Below are positions 34,619-45,862 of a stretch of DNA of 64,000 nucleotides, in pieces (the stretch's first letter is position 1; every line of letters begins with the position of its first letter). A program made the translations under genes and the position numbers. The stretch spans positions 20,214,718 through 20,278,717 of the forward strand of contig NC_059507.1 of assembly GCF_914767665.1 (NCBI RefSeq), given 5' to 3'. The DNA comes from Harmonia axyridis (taxonomy: Eukaryota; Arthropoda; Insecta; Coleoptera; Coccinellidae). The notes below the pieces were generated by a model, which saw only the letters and a list, made by a program, of their open reading frames with translations, did no database searches and had not been told where the DNA came from.

Positions 34619-36530
34619 GAAAGAGGAGCCAACAGGGAACTCTCACATCGATGACACTTATGACCGAATTAAGGACAATCTTGGTATTTATGGCCTGGTA
34701 GTTTCGACTGCGGTTAACTGAATTCATCTGTCGGTGTGAACTCAGCTGTTTGCTGTAGTGAAGGACTGTTAGCAGACGTTGAAATACAGCTGATAGGAGG
34801 GCTAATAAACCATTAATATAAGTGGGGATCATTATTTAAGTAATATTTAGGTATTATTCCAATTAACATATTCTCTATGAGAAATAAAACTTTGAATATT
34901 TTAAAGGAAGCATTTCGACATTCTGTTTTAATATTTTATAATCGATGTATGGCTGACATTTGATGTTGTGGAGGCATCTCTACTCAATTTATGTGGATTT
35001 TCTTCAAAGTGAAGCATCACATCTAATTCTACATCCTCACACAGTGTAGGTATTAGCAGCAGCTTTTTTTAATCTGCCTCACATGCCCTAACTCACAAAA
35101 CTGCTTCTCTAATTAACGCATTGCCCTTTGGGATATAGGCGGAAAATCCAAAAATTTCTCATGAAATAAGTGACCAATCTTTTTTTTTTTGTGTTCGGGT
35201 CTCCATAACCAATCATTTGTAAAATTATTATTTTGTGCATTTCTGTTTATTCGAACTATTACTCAATATTGAAGTGAATGAAATTCAAACACAAATTAGA
35301 CAATTTATAAACTACAACTTATCCGCCTAAAACAATCTGCGAAAGATTTCCAAAGAAACTAACATTGCCATAGAAAGTGTTTCACGTAGTTTTCATGGTA
35401 TCATATGGAAATGGTTTCTTTCATTTTCTTTTTATTACATCTTAAAGATGAATCAGTTGAGTATTATTGTAATAAGGTTTGGTAATATTCGAGGGAATAA
35501 TATAATGAATTTCTGTAGTTATATGATTTTATTTTTTTTCTAGTTAAATTTTTTTGCGGTAATCTTGAAAGCATTAACATTGTTGAACAGACTCTAAAAA
35601 TACCTTTCACACAATGTATCACAAGCGCATACTTCCCATTTGAAAAATTGGGTTTTGTACCTGCCTTTCGAAGGGATTGAAGCTAAGGTTCGCATTTTTA
35701 CGAAGAAGAATTTAAACTTTAAATTTGACGTGTTTCGGCATTTTCCATGAATATGTTCAGTTACCAAGATAATGAATTTATTCCATTTGGATTTTCCACA
35801 CTGTATACATGAATCGTTGTGAATTGTACGAAGAGCAAAGATACGAAAAATTTCGAAAGAATACCCCCAATTTTAATACGTATCCATGAAGTGCACATTC
35901 GCGAGTGGGAAGACGGAAAATAAAGGTAAATCCTCTAAACCAACAAAAGTAACCGAGATTTCCTTCTAGTTATTCATATTTGAGCGAACGAGAGACGTTC
36001 AAATTTGCCGTTTCCGGTTTTCGTTTTTGAACAGACAGGATTCATGAGATTTCAGTCAGATGGAATCCGCGGTATGATTTAAATTTAATCTGAAGTTATT
36101 TCCGTGAGAATGAGATCCGGATCGATTCGAATATCTTGGCGGGCACAGAAATGCTTTCGTAATATGGCTCAAGATATTAGAAAAAGACAGAACCGGATAT
36201 ACATAAATCGGAAAAGTGCGAGGGAAGTTTTATTGATGAGTATTATTCAAATTTTGATCTTCAAATTACAGGGTTAGCACCATTGAAATATGGATTAAGT
36301 ATCGTCTATAGTGGGCAAACTATTGAGACTTTGTTGAAACAAGTTTTTATATTTTCTATGTTATAATACAAAAGATTATTTCGGGAAGTAAAACTTGGTA
36401 AGCAAATATGTTGAGCTTTGTTTCCCTGTATTCATGAGTAGTAGTATTGACGAATTAGCTGAGAAAATAACAGTGAGAGAACATAGAAGTTGTAACAAAG
36501 AAAATATGTGGACGACTGATGAACCAGAAA
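34619..36530. other. Unannotated stretch
   Basis: AT-rich with a more GC-balanced patch at about 35880-36190. I see no open frame with recognisable protein and no TIR pair. Confidence 0.35.
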
Positions 36531-36539
36531 GAAGCTAAA

Positions 36540-38250
36540 TTGAAGCAAAAGACGATAGAACTAATGGAAAAACGTAGAAAAATCAGGAGAGATCATCCTG
36601 AGTATAAAACATTGAATATATTAGTATCAGAAAAATATCAGAAAAGTTCTAAGAGAATACAGAACAAAACGGATATTAGAAACTATATAGAACAATAAAA
36701 ATATGAAGGTGCTGAAAGCTACAAATCGACCATCAAGAACACCGTAAATACTCAAAGCAAACACTCCAAACACATCCTGAATGTAGGCTCAGGAGATCTT
36801 CCGGAAATAATGTCATTTGAAATTGAAGTAACTCTCCAACAAATGAAAAATGGGAAAACTCCCAGATTGTATCAACTGAATAAAATAAAATAAACTAAAA
36901 TTGGATAACTACGGAGATGCTTAAGCTTGGAGGAACCGTTCAAAAAAAAACGATGCGAATATTGCTAAATAAATGCCTGGTCGAGGGATAAATACCGAAG
37001 TCGTGGAAAAACGCTGAAGTTATTCTGCTTTACAAAAAAAGAGACAGTTCAAATATTGAGAACTAGAGACCCATAAGTATTTTATCCCGCCTTTACAAGT
37101 TACTAATAAGAATAATTACAAATCGACTGACAGCAAAATTGGATGAGTACCAGCCAGTAGAACATGCTGGCTTCCGGAAGGGATTCAGCACCACCGAGCA
37201 CTTACAAACAATCTGGACAGTTGTTGAAAAAACAGTTGAATATAACATCCCGATATATCGATCCTTTGTCGAATACCATAAAGCCTTTGACAGTGTGGAG
37301 AGGTGAGCATTCTTAACAGTTTTAGACGATGCTAGAATTGATTTTAGGTACTCCGCTCTCATAAGAAGTATAAACGATGAAGCGACTTTCCACGTAAAAA
37401 TACCCAACCTAACGACCAAGAAAATAAATCTAGGTAGAGGTGTTAGACAAGGTGATACCATCTCACCTAAACTTTTCACTCTAGCCTCGGAAAATGTCAT
37501 AAAAAAGCTAGCTAGGGATCGGAAAGGACTGAAAATCGATGGAGCGTATCTCAATCATTTGAGATTTGCGGAGGACATAGTACTTATAAGCACAGACATC
37601 CATGAATTGAAATCGATGCTACAAGACCTGAATGAAAAGTCAAAGGAAATAGAACTAAAGATCAATCTTGACAAAACGAATGTAATGAGTCATAGTCAGG
37701 AAGATATCACTGTAGATAACATGTAAATAACATAAGCGTAGAGAAGGTGAAACAATATGTATATTTGGGACATGTTTTAAAAAATGAAAAAGAAAATCAA
37801 ATAGTAAAAATTGGGAGAATAATACGCTTAGCATGGGCAGCTTTCGACAAACCGAGTTTCATCTTTAGGGACAAAAATATTCCTCTTCACTTAAAACGCA
37901 AAACCTACGACAGCTGTATATTACCAGTTGCAACTTATGGTCTAGAAACTATGGCAATAACGAAAAAAATGGCAGAACAACTGAGAGTAACTCTCGGAGT
38001 AACTCAAAGGGCCATGGAAAGGATTATGCTGGTATAAGCTTAAGGGATAACACCGAACACCGAAATACGAAAAAAGACCAGGGTAACTGACATCATGAGT
38101 AAAATAGCGAAACTTAGGTGGCAGTGGGTGGCACATGTTACAAGGCAGAGTGTGGACAGATGGTCTCACAAAGTGACGTATTGAAGACATCAAAAGACGA
38201 AAAGCAGCATAGGAAGACCGAAAAAAAGAAAAAAAAGAATGTAATAAGTC
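36540..38250 (+). pseudogene. RTE-like LINE relic (RT to C terminus)
   Basis: Plus strand, several frames. 37095-37310: LLIRIITNRLTAKLDEYQP, HAGFRKGFSTTEHL, YHKAFDSVE. 37420-37560: GRGVRQGDTISPKLFTLASE, then LRFAEDIVLIS with F-AED in place of the YADD motif. 37750-38030: QYVYLGHVLKNE, RRKTYDSCILPVATYG-like (here KRKTYDSC) and TQRAMERIML. 38100-38215: KLRWQWVAHVTRQ and GRPKKR. This order is typical of RTE-clade and related elements. Stops and shifts are numerous, and the Asp-to-Glu change at the catalytic site adds to the evidence that it is dead. Upstream (36540-37090) only eroded fragments remain. Confidence 0.82.
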
Positions 38251-38254
38251 GTTC

Positions 38255-38530
38255 ATGGAGGGTTTTCAGAAAAACTGGAAGTTTTGATTTTCCAAATGAT
38301 TTTCTGATAGATCAGCTGTATGTGGATGATATTCATCAATCCACTGCGCCTTTAGTAGCTGGGTCTTTTGATGCAAACTTTCGTCTAATGCAATATAATG
38401 CTCGTCTCCATATCGCTTTCTTTGGGACAAACTGGTTAGAAAACGAGGCAATTTAAATATTGCCATGGCCCGCACATTCCCCGGACCTTAATCCAATTGA
38501 GCATGTATGGGACATGTTTCAACTTATGCC
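38255..38530 (+). pseudogene. Tc1/mariner transposase C-terminal relic
   Basis: The frame at 38310-38456 reads VAGSFDANFRLMQYNARLHI, where MQ(D)NA-H normally holds the second catalytic Asp; here it is replaced by Tyr-Asn. After an in-frame stop the sequence continues PWPAHSPDLNPIEHVWD, the conserved block with the third acidic residue (Glu). It directly abuts the RTE relic's Lys-rich end. Only the last third of a transposase is left. Confidence 0.8.
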
Positions 38531-38837
38531 TATTTCGTTTGTTCTCTCTGTAGTCTTGATAAAGTCTAAATATGTGTATAGACGAAACTTTTACTTAGTC
38601 CAAACCATATTATTCAAACTTCATCATGTTCACTCAAGGACATGAATACACCGATTCCATTATTTTTGATTATTGTACATCCATAGGCATGCTATGTTTC
38701 AGTTGAAATTTTAACGTTTACTGAGTTATATTCTAATAATTAGAACACTTGTAGAACGTAAAAACTTAAAGAAAGGAACTGTTGGGGCCAAGAGCTTTCT
38801 AGAGCTCATTAGGTCATACGACCTAAGAAGAATGTAT

Positions 38838-39303
38838 ACCAGGCGCCTCAAGTTATTCTCGCTTATTCGACAAGATAATAAAAAAAATTTGAAAAATTTC
38901 TTTGGATAACATCAAAGTACCTTTCCAATGATGTATAAAAAAGGTTCTTACATTTGACAGCCCTGTGGTAGCTATCCCTCACTCGTATATCTGTCACCAC
39001 TGATTCAAAATGAATCCTGGCATATACCGTTCAGAATCAACTAATAAACGTTAGTGATAAAAAATACCAAGTAGGTGCTATCATTGTATTCCAACTAGAA
39101 TGACACGCAACTTTCACTGACAATATACATGGAGTGTCATTTGAAAATAAAAAATGAGGGGTAGCTATCACAGGGTTGTCAAATGTAAGAACCTTTTTTA
39201 TACATCATTGGGAAGAAACTTTGATGTTATTTGAAGCAATTTTCTTATTATCTTGTCGAATAAGCTAGATATTGTCTGTATAAGAAAACTTGGGGCACCC
39301 GGT
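38838..39303. mobile_element. MITE / foldback element
   Basis: The outer ends are ACCAGGCGCCTCAAGTT (38838) and AACTTGGGGCACCCGGT (ending 39303). Inside them, GCTTATTCGACAAGATAATA (38861) pairs with its complement ending 39265. Deeper, the TGATGTATAAAAAAGGTTCT and TTACATTTGACA blocks (about 38931-38960) pair with 39175-39215. The arms total roughly 150 bases each. Non-coding. Confidence 0.8.
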
Positions 39304-40185
39304 CTAGGAATATATGAGATCTATTATGATGTCATTGTTGTCGGTTAGTATTTCTACATGAGTGGTTCTGATATTTTGATTGTCCTGAATCCGGCATTCG
39401 GGGATAATTTAGTCACTAAGACCCTGGCCTCGCCTGTAAAAGCAATTTTTTTTTTAAATTTCGACTTTATTCGTCAACCCAGACATCTTCAAGAGTAATA
39501 CATGCACTACAACGCTCGTCTAACACCGTTCCCTTATTCTGTGCTCAATTCGATGATGACATTGCTATGGGAAAAATTTTTCAACCTTACCTAGCCTCCA
39601 CCTTGATTAATATTTGTCAACCGCCAGAAAACCTAATAAATGACATTCGGAATCGAAGAAGCCCTCCATTAAAATGCTAAAATTGAACTTCTCGCCGGTT
39701 TCCACCCCAAGAATGCACTCCAAAAGTTCGAATCAGAAACCCATGGATTTTCTCTGCACTCTAACTTCCTCATACCGATGTTAGCGGAATAATTTTCTAG
39801 AAAATAAAGTGCTGAAAGCTCACATGCTTCTTCATAACCTCAGACTCGTGTTGAAACTTCGCAATGAACTATAGTTGAAATAACCTGAAACTTCTTTTTA
39901 CTCTTCCAGAAACTTTCATGCATACGAACAATCTCTATTTCCGCTTTCAGCCTCCATTCTATCAAGCTTCCCGCAGTTTCAAATAAATCATGGTAGATAC
40001 TAAAATGAATATTGAGTGAAGTAATTTATTCGTTTCTCTATATAAAATTATCGATTTGCTGATAATTCATCACCTTTTTTTTATGGAATATCCTTTTTGC
40101 GTGTTTTTCTTGTGTGTCTATTAATTCCATACAGTTCACCATACTGTGCTACAGGATAACTCAATTAGGCAATCCTGTTCACGTG
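39304..40185. other. Unannotated stretch
   Basis: A poly-T/A run at about 39448 followed by TTTCGACTTTATTCGTC may be an old LINE 3' end on the minus strand. Otherwise nothing recognisable. Confidence 0.3.
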
Positions 40186-40189
40186 ATTA

Positions 40190-41035
40190 TCCCGACTTTA
40201 GCCTATATGCTCAATCCCAGATATTCAAAATATCAGAAGGGTAGAGCTCGGTCGTGTCCGGTCTTTGTGGTCCCCCATGTCCTCGTCGAACTTCTGGTGC
40301 TCTTACACTTGATCTCGCCGATCCTTGGACTTGTTCGTCGCCTCCTAGGAATTTTCTCACCGTCCTTGCAGTACCTAAAAGAACAGCTTTTTGCATTATA
40401 TTACAAATATACTCACTGAATCCTAATTGCTTAATATTTCTCTTGAGATTTTTAGGCACTATTCCAGTTGTTTAGGTGATAATTGGAATAGTTCTCGTTG
40501 GTATTATTCCCCACTGCAGCTTTATCTGAAATTCGAGGTCCCTATATTTTGAAATTTTTTCGACCTTCTTTTGACGCATGTTGTTATTTGGTATTGCTAC
40601 GTCGATGAGTATTGCTGTCTTTTGAAGTTTATCGACTAGTAGTATATCTGGCCTGTTGAGAGGGAATGTTTTATCAGTCAAAATTGTACGATCCCAGTAC
40701 AGTTTAAAGCGTTCGTTTTCTAGAATGGTCTCCGGTTGGTACTTGTAGTATCGTACTTTTTTAAAATGAATTAGTTCTAATATGGTTTCTAATTCTTGGT
40801 TATTTTTCCTACTTCATCGTGTCTCTTTATACTCATTTCCTGCAAACATTTGACATCCTCCCGTGATATGTTGGATTGTCTCATTCGTTGGACGCCCATA
40901 TCGATCGTCAATAATAGTTCGATCCTTGATGTTATCTATGCTTGCAGTAATGTCTTGTTGAGATCACTTAATCTCAAACTAAAAAAATGGCTTAAAGAAA
41001 ACCTTCCGTTTCTGTATACATCGCACCTGATGTGA
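40190..41035 (-). pseudogene. R4/R2-like LINE 3' end with restriction-like endonuclease
   Basis: Minus strand. From 40900: GRPTNETIQHITGGCQMFAG (zinc-finger-type ET-QHI--GC motif) then NEYKETR. A shifted frame gives LETILELIHFKKVRYYKYQP, WDRTILTDKTFPLNRPDILL and VDKLQKTAILIDVAIPNNN. The PD...D-K arrangement is that of the restriction-like endonuclease carried by R2, R4 and NeSL LINEs. Then IKLQWGIIPTRTIPII and YICNIMQKAVLLGTARTVRK follow. RT is absent, so this is a 5'-truncated, frame-shifted copy. Confidence 0.78.
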
Positions 41036-42011
41036 GCCAATAGTTCGAAGCTTCAATGTCGATATGATACACAAGATAATAATATCTTGTGGAACTCAAC
41101 CATAGAGATATTCTTGTTTTCGTCATAAGAGATGGATTTTAGTTTTTTTTTGGTAATGTGAGCCGTTAGGTTTGAGCCACACAAAATGGAGTGTGAACGT
41201 CCTACATAACATACGTATAGACAGTTGCAATTGGAAGCAGAATAAACGGGCGTACGAAAATTCCTAATTCTTGATAATTGATATAAAATTTCGCATCAGA
41301 TATAAAATATAGTTATTCTACATTCAAAAGCAAAATTTCAGCTCCATAGAATTAAAAGGTTCGAAATGATGAAATTCTTTGAATGATTGATTGAAATTGA
41401 GATTAAGAAGTATTTCTGCATTTATTCAAAGCTAGATGACCCATAAATATAATCAAAACAGTGTCCAGAGAATCAAAACTGCAGGAAGACAACATAAAGA
41501 CCGAAAAAGAAAGATATTGTTGTTAAATTGCGGGAAAAAATTCTATAAAGCAAATTTTCTTAACGGCCTCGTTTCAGGAAAATAAACCATCTGCTGGAAC
41601 CTATTTTCCTCTGAAGTGTCGTAGAAAAAGAACTGTATATTCCTTTCCCGTTATATCTTTCCAACTGGAAAGATCCCAGGGACTTCTTTATTAAATTTTA
41701 TGAATCGCAAGCCTAAGACAACTGGAGTTGTTGTAATGGAAAGCGAAGAATTTAATAGTGGGAGGTTTTATTGAGGAAGAAGCTATGCCGGGTAATTTCT
41801 TCTACATCTATTTGTCATGGTAATTAAAATATTTGTCTTGAGATATCCGACTGTGAATCTTCCTTAAAGCACTTCTTTTCTTCAGATTTTACCAGATAAT
41901 AATTCAGGTCAGTATTTCTGCTGGTTAATGAATAGTTATAAAAATGACAAACAATTTTAAGTATTAAATTATTACACTGTCATGTCTATACTTTTTATGT
42001 ATCATTGGATA
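41036..42011. other. Unannotated AT-rich stretch
   Basis: No coding frame, tandem repeat or inverted pair was recognised. Confidence 0.35.
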
Positions 42012-42688
42012 AACAGGTGTTCTTGAATTGGAGGTATAAACCATAATGAGATGTTATGGATAATTTTGAGATAAAAAAGCTTTATAAACAAGGGTCAGCA
42101 AACGCTTTGTCCTCGAGATACAGGTTGTTTCTTGTAGTCCTATTTTTTGTGATGATTATATCAGTTTATCGAATCTTCACTAATCTTCGCTATAGAACTG
42201 AAAAATAAGCACTAGAACTAGTAACTAATTTATTCAGCATAGGCCACATCTTACCGAGTGGATTTCAAGGGTAATTTGGATATCAAGGGTAATTCGGATT
42301 TCCTGACAATTTCCAGAGAATTTTTTGAATTTTTTTTCCAGATCGGTAGTAGATACGATCAAACTACAAGAAATCTGCTACCGATTTCAATAAAAAAATT
42401 TCAACTTCTCTTCAGTTTTCCTTAGGAAAATTCAAATTTTATAAAAATCCAGTTAGTAAGCTGTGATGAATAAATAAATTATAGGTTTTGGTACTTATTT
42501 ACCCAATTTATAGCGAACATTGATGAAGATTCGTTAAACTGGAATAATAATCACCAAAAAATAGGACTACAAGAAACACACTGTATCTCGAAAAGAGAGC
42601 GTTTGCGGGCTCATGCTTGTGAGAATTTTTTAAAATTAGTCAAAATGCTCTCATGTTCCTTTGTATCTCCAATTTTGGAACACCCTAT
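42012..42688. mobile_element. Foldback element, family copy 2
   Basis: ACAGGTGTTCTTGAATTGGA (from 42014) pairs with TCCAATTTTGGAACACCCT (to 42686). The arms continue inward (TTTCTTGTAGTCCTATTTTT at 42130 with 42545; AATTTATTCAGCATAGG with 42470). The centre near 42370 contains GATCGGTAGTAGATACGATC and its complement-like partner. It is related to 31701-32286. No coding frame. Confidence 0.8.
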
Positions 42689-42905
42689 ATAAATAAATGA
42701 ATAATACATACATAATACATTGATTAATAAATAAATGAATAAATAAAAAATAATTGAAATACTGAATTCATTGAAGAATAATCAACGAATAAATGAATGA
42801 ATGTACATGAATAAATGAATGAGTGAAACATAAATGAATGAATTGATGAATGCAGGATTGATTGAACGGATGAAGGAATTAATTGATGAAATAATAGATG
42901 AATAG
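42689..42905. repeat. Degenerate (AATGAATA)n low-complexity tract
   Basis: About 215 bases are built from AATGAATAA, AAATGAATG and GATGAA words directly beside the foldback element. It yields a spurious open frame on the minus strand. Confidence 0.75.
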
Positions 42906-43083
42906 ATAATATGAATGTTGTTATGAAGTTCATGAGAATACTCTGAACATTAATGTTCTAGCATTTTCTACTCTTATGTAGTTTTGGATGATTTTATTTT
43001 TTCTGTCAGTTAATAATTCTTTGACCACTGCATGTTGAATGTGCATTGTTGAAATAATTGTCATTTTCTAAAACGAATGTCAA

Positions 43084-44277
43084 GATATACAGGGTGTCCC
43101 GTAAAGACCACGTCAAACCGAGGGAGAATGAAGATCAAAGGATAACCCACCTGCTATGACAAAATTCCCATTATAAAAGTCTTACCGTTTTCGAGATATT
43201 TTTTTTTGTTGAGAATAATGAATTTTTGCCCCTTTCAATAGTTTTGCCCTTATGGTTGGTACAATTTTACATCTTTCTGGTTAATTTTTTCAGTGAAATA
43301 TTGCTGAAGAATGATTTTAACGTTTACATTAAGAACATCCTCCGAAAATTTTAAAGGGGGACTATGAGAAATATTTTTATTGAAAATTTTGGTAGTGGAT
43401 TATTTTTTTCATGAAGTTTAGCCTATCGTAGTGGAAAAAAATGTACCGAGCTACTGCTGCACATTACACCAATAAATTGTCTATTTTATAGTGATTTCAA
43501 AGAGGTATCACACAAGTCATTTGTTATTAAAAAAAAAAAGATATTGCTGTTTTTATGCAAATGGGTACGTTTCTGACAAAATCAAGTTTGTCAATTCTGT
43601 TAAGAAATCTTCGATGTTGCATTACTTAGTGAACAATGGCAATTGTTTACGTGCGAAAATATTACTCGCATAATTTTTCACCTCAACGAAATTCAATTTT
43701 GCCGGCAAATTTAGGAAAACATCATGCAGATCCAGATTTTTTTAATAAGATCATTTGGAGCGACGAGTCTTCCAGAAACTTAATTTTGTCAGAAACGTAC
43801 CCATTTGGATAAAAACAGCCATATATATTTTTTTTAATAACAAATGACTTGTATGATACCTCTTTGAAATCACTATAAAATAGACAATTGATTGGTTTAA
43901 TGTCCAGAAGTAGCTCAGTACATTTTTTTTCAGTACGATGGGCTAAACTTCATGAACAAAATAATCCACTGCCAAAATTTCCAATAAAAATATTTCTCAT
44001 AGCCCCTCTTTAAAATTTTCGGAGGATGTTCTTAATGTAAACGTTGAAATTATTCTTCAGCAATATTTTACTGAAAAAATTAACCAGAAAGATGTAAAAT
44101 TGTATCAACCGTAAGGTCAAAACTATTGAAAGATGCAAAAATTCATTATTTTCAAAAAAAAAAATATTTCGAAAACGGTAAGACTTTTAAATGGGAATTT
44201 TGTCATAGCAGGTGGGTTACCCTTGATCTACATTCTCCCTCGGTTTGACGTGGTCTTTACGGGACACCCTGTATATC
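43084..44277. mobile_element. 1.19-kb palindromic element with GATATACAGGGTGTCCCG ends
   Basis: The two arms, about 43084-43585 and 43778-44277, are near-perfect reverse complements for about 500 bases. Paired blocks include GATATACAGGGTGTCCCGTA, the GACCACGTCAAACCGAGGGA block, TTACATTAAGAACATCCTCC (43325 with 44020) and AATGGGTACGTTTCTGACAA (43559 with 43790). Mismatches are few, suggesting a young or gene-converted palindrome. The unpaired centre of about 190 bases carries a transposase fragment. The ends extend into TA/GATATAC, so the exact target duplication is ambiguous. Confidence 0.9.
43600..43780 (+). pseudogene. mariner/IS630-type transposase scrap at the palindrome centre
   Basis: 43715-43778 translates to HHADPDFFNKIIWSDESS, the block containing the second catalytic Asp of Tc1/mariner/IS630 transposases (I-W/F-SDE). 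About 40 bases upstream, in another frame, NEIQFCRQI resembles the preceding (R-)-FC motif. It is too short and shifted to work. The right arm begins immediately after SDESS. Confidence 0.6.
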
Positions 44278-45034
44278 GAAAGTATTATATTGGCATTTCA
44301 ACAATCCTAAAGTTTCAAGTTGCTTCGACAAAACTGAACTTGACCACAGATAAGAGACTAAATGATATAGCATTCTATTCAGGATACGATCTCTCAAAAA
44401 GGACGAGAAAACCCTTGAAGAAAGTGCAGAAATTGTCACCGGAAAAAACCTAATGAAAGAGTTCTTCTCTTATCTGATTTTCCTTTTTCTCTAACGCGAA
44501 AATGACAAGAAGGATGAGATGCAATATTGAAAAACCTTGTATAGGGAACGTCAAGATGACAAACGACGGTCTAACTTCAAATAGTCCCAGCGAAAGCAAA
44601 CATAAATATCATGTGACGTTTATAGGGCAAGAACCTTAAATACTCACATTTTTCTCGGGAAATCTCAGTGTATGAATGAATCTATCTGGACTTAACGGGA
44701 CGCCAAGGCGCCACGACGCCCATACAGACGCTCAGAGCCAACTCGATAAAAGTATTCTTCTTTTTAATGCGGTTACCCTGCTAAATAACTGCAATTTCGC
44801 AAGACCATCAAATTGCACTGTTGAAGGTGGAGTGGGGAGGTGCTCTTTGCAGTGGCGTACCTACTCGAAGGTACACTCATGAGGTTCGAAATCGATATGC
44901 AGAAAAATTGATGAAATCCATTTCAGTTATTGTCGAAAATTGGTCATTTAAGGAGAAAAAAATATATACCGGATGATTTTTTTGAGTCAAAAATCTCGAA
45001 GAGGAAACATCTCATGGAATATTGTTTGTAATAA
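44278..45034. other. Unannotated spacer, partly GC-balanced
   Basis: 44690-44870 is more GC-rich (ACGGGACGCCAAGGCGCCACG) but shows no conserved frame. It could be part of another retroelement's 5' end. Confidence 0.3.
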
Positions 45035-45800
45035 TAGTTTAATAGTGGTAAAGGGTAGCGGTAGGTGAATCTCTAGCGATTCACCTATCAGGAGAGTTGA
45101 ATCGACTCCTGCCCACCGCAGATTCCAGGAGCTCTCTGACCCGGGAAGCTGAAACCTGCCGAAGGGTCCCTGTCCAGGGTAACGGACGAAGCCGTGTGGA
45201 AAGCAGCTCAAGAATTCTCCCACCGTAGCTCTGCGGATCGTAAAAAGCGATCAAAGGCCGTCTCCCCCACGACACGGAGGAACCCATGAATGATGGTGAA
45301 TTTAAGGAATAGGAATATAGAGCCGCTGCCTGAGGTTCGTCAGGGCGTGTCTGGAGCCGGCGCTGGACATGACAGTATGCGGGACGTCGGTGACAGAGTG
45401 CTAAGGAGACGGGCGTCTGTCGAACAAAATGCTACGCCTCCACAATCTCAACATTCTAGGAGAAGAATAACACGAGTTTCTCCGACCGCTGAAGGTGCTG
45501 CGCAGGATCCCCAACCAGCACTCACCCAAGCAGGTCTACCAAGAAGACGCATGAAATGGATAAGTTCTATAAATGAAACGATCATGCGCATATATTATGA
45601 AGTGACTAATATGGAAGAGGATAAAATAGGCTACCGTCAAAAATTATTTGCAGAATTCCACAGAAACTATCCCGAACTTCAAGTTTCTGAGCAAAGAGTA
45701 GCCGACCAATACCGGGTCATATTGAGTAAGGGGAATAGGGTAAGGGGAGGCCTATGTCCAGCAGTGGACGGTTTAGGGCTGAATGATGATGATGATGAAG
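45035..45800 (+). mobile_element. Chimeric retroposon: R4-like 5' end joined to an RTE-like 3' end
   Basis: The GC-rich 5' leader (45035-45289) holds a perfect 10-bp stem, TAGGTGAATC/GATTCACCTA, at 45062-45087. It leads into an open frame whose middle part resembles the N terminus of R4/R2-like LINE proteins. From about 45733 the sequence switches to GGGGAGGCCTATGTCCAGCA followed by GTGGACGG and a (GAT)n end, the usual 3' end of RTE-type insect LINEs, where it encodes GEAYVQQWT. No RT lies between, so the copy is non-autonomous. Confidence 0.6.
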
Positions 45801-45862
45801 GGGAAGTCCACTTAATCCAGATCTTCTTCCATTTGATTCCGCCCTATGTTAATAAAATTTAG
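45290..45862 (+). CDS. R4-like LINE N-terminal protein fragment
   Basis: The open frame is 190 codons. Residues 1-80 are Arg/Ser/Gln-rich. Residues 85-150 form a recognisable unit: RRRMKWISSINETIMRIYYE and YPELQVSEQRVADQYRVIL, a Myb/SANT-like DNA-binding segment found at the start of R4-type LINE proteins. After residue 150 the frame runs into the RTE-like tail and a run of Asp from (GAT)n; that part is not a natural protein end. There is no RT or endonuclease. If translated it would be a short DNA-binding protein. Confidence 0.5.
   Translation: MMVNLRNRNIEPLPEVRQGVSGAGAGHDSMRDVGDRVLRRRASVEQNATPPQSQHSRRRITRVSPTAEGAAQDPQPALTQAGLPRRRMKWISSINETIMRIYYEVTNMEEDKIGYRQKLFAEFHRNYPELQVSEQRVADQYRVILSKGNRVRGGLCPAVDGLGLNDDDDEGEVHLIQIFFHLIPPYVNKI

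Noticed and set aside
34394..34654. Plus-strand frame with VKVQIGVAGGIGASRA, reminiscent of a malate dehydrogenase nucleotide-binding start
   Set aside because: Only about 12 residues look alike, the following sequence does not continue the family, and the opposite strand has the better open frame.
42724..42933. Minus-strand 69-codon Ser/Phe/His-rich frame
   Set aside because: It is a translation of the AATGAATA low-complexity tract.
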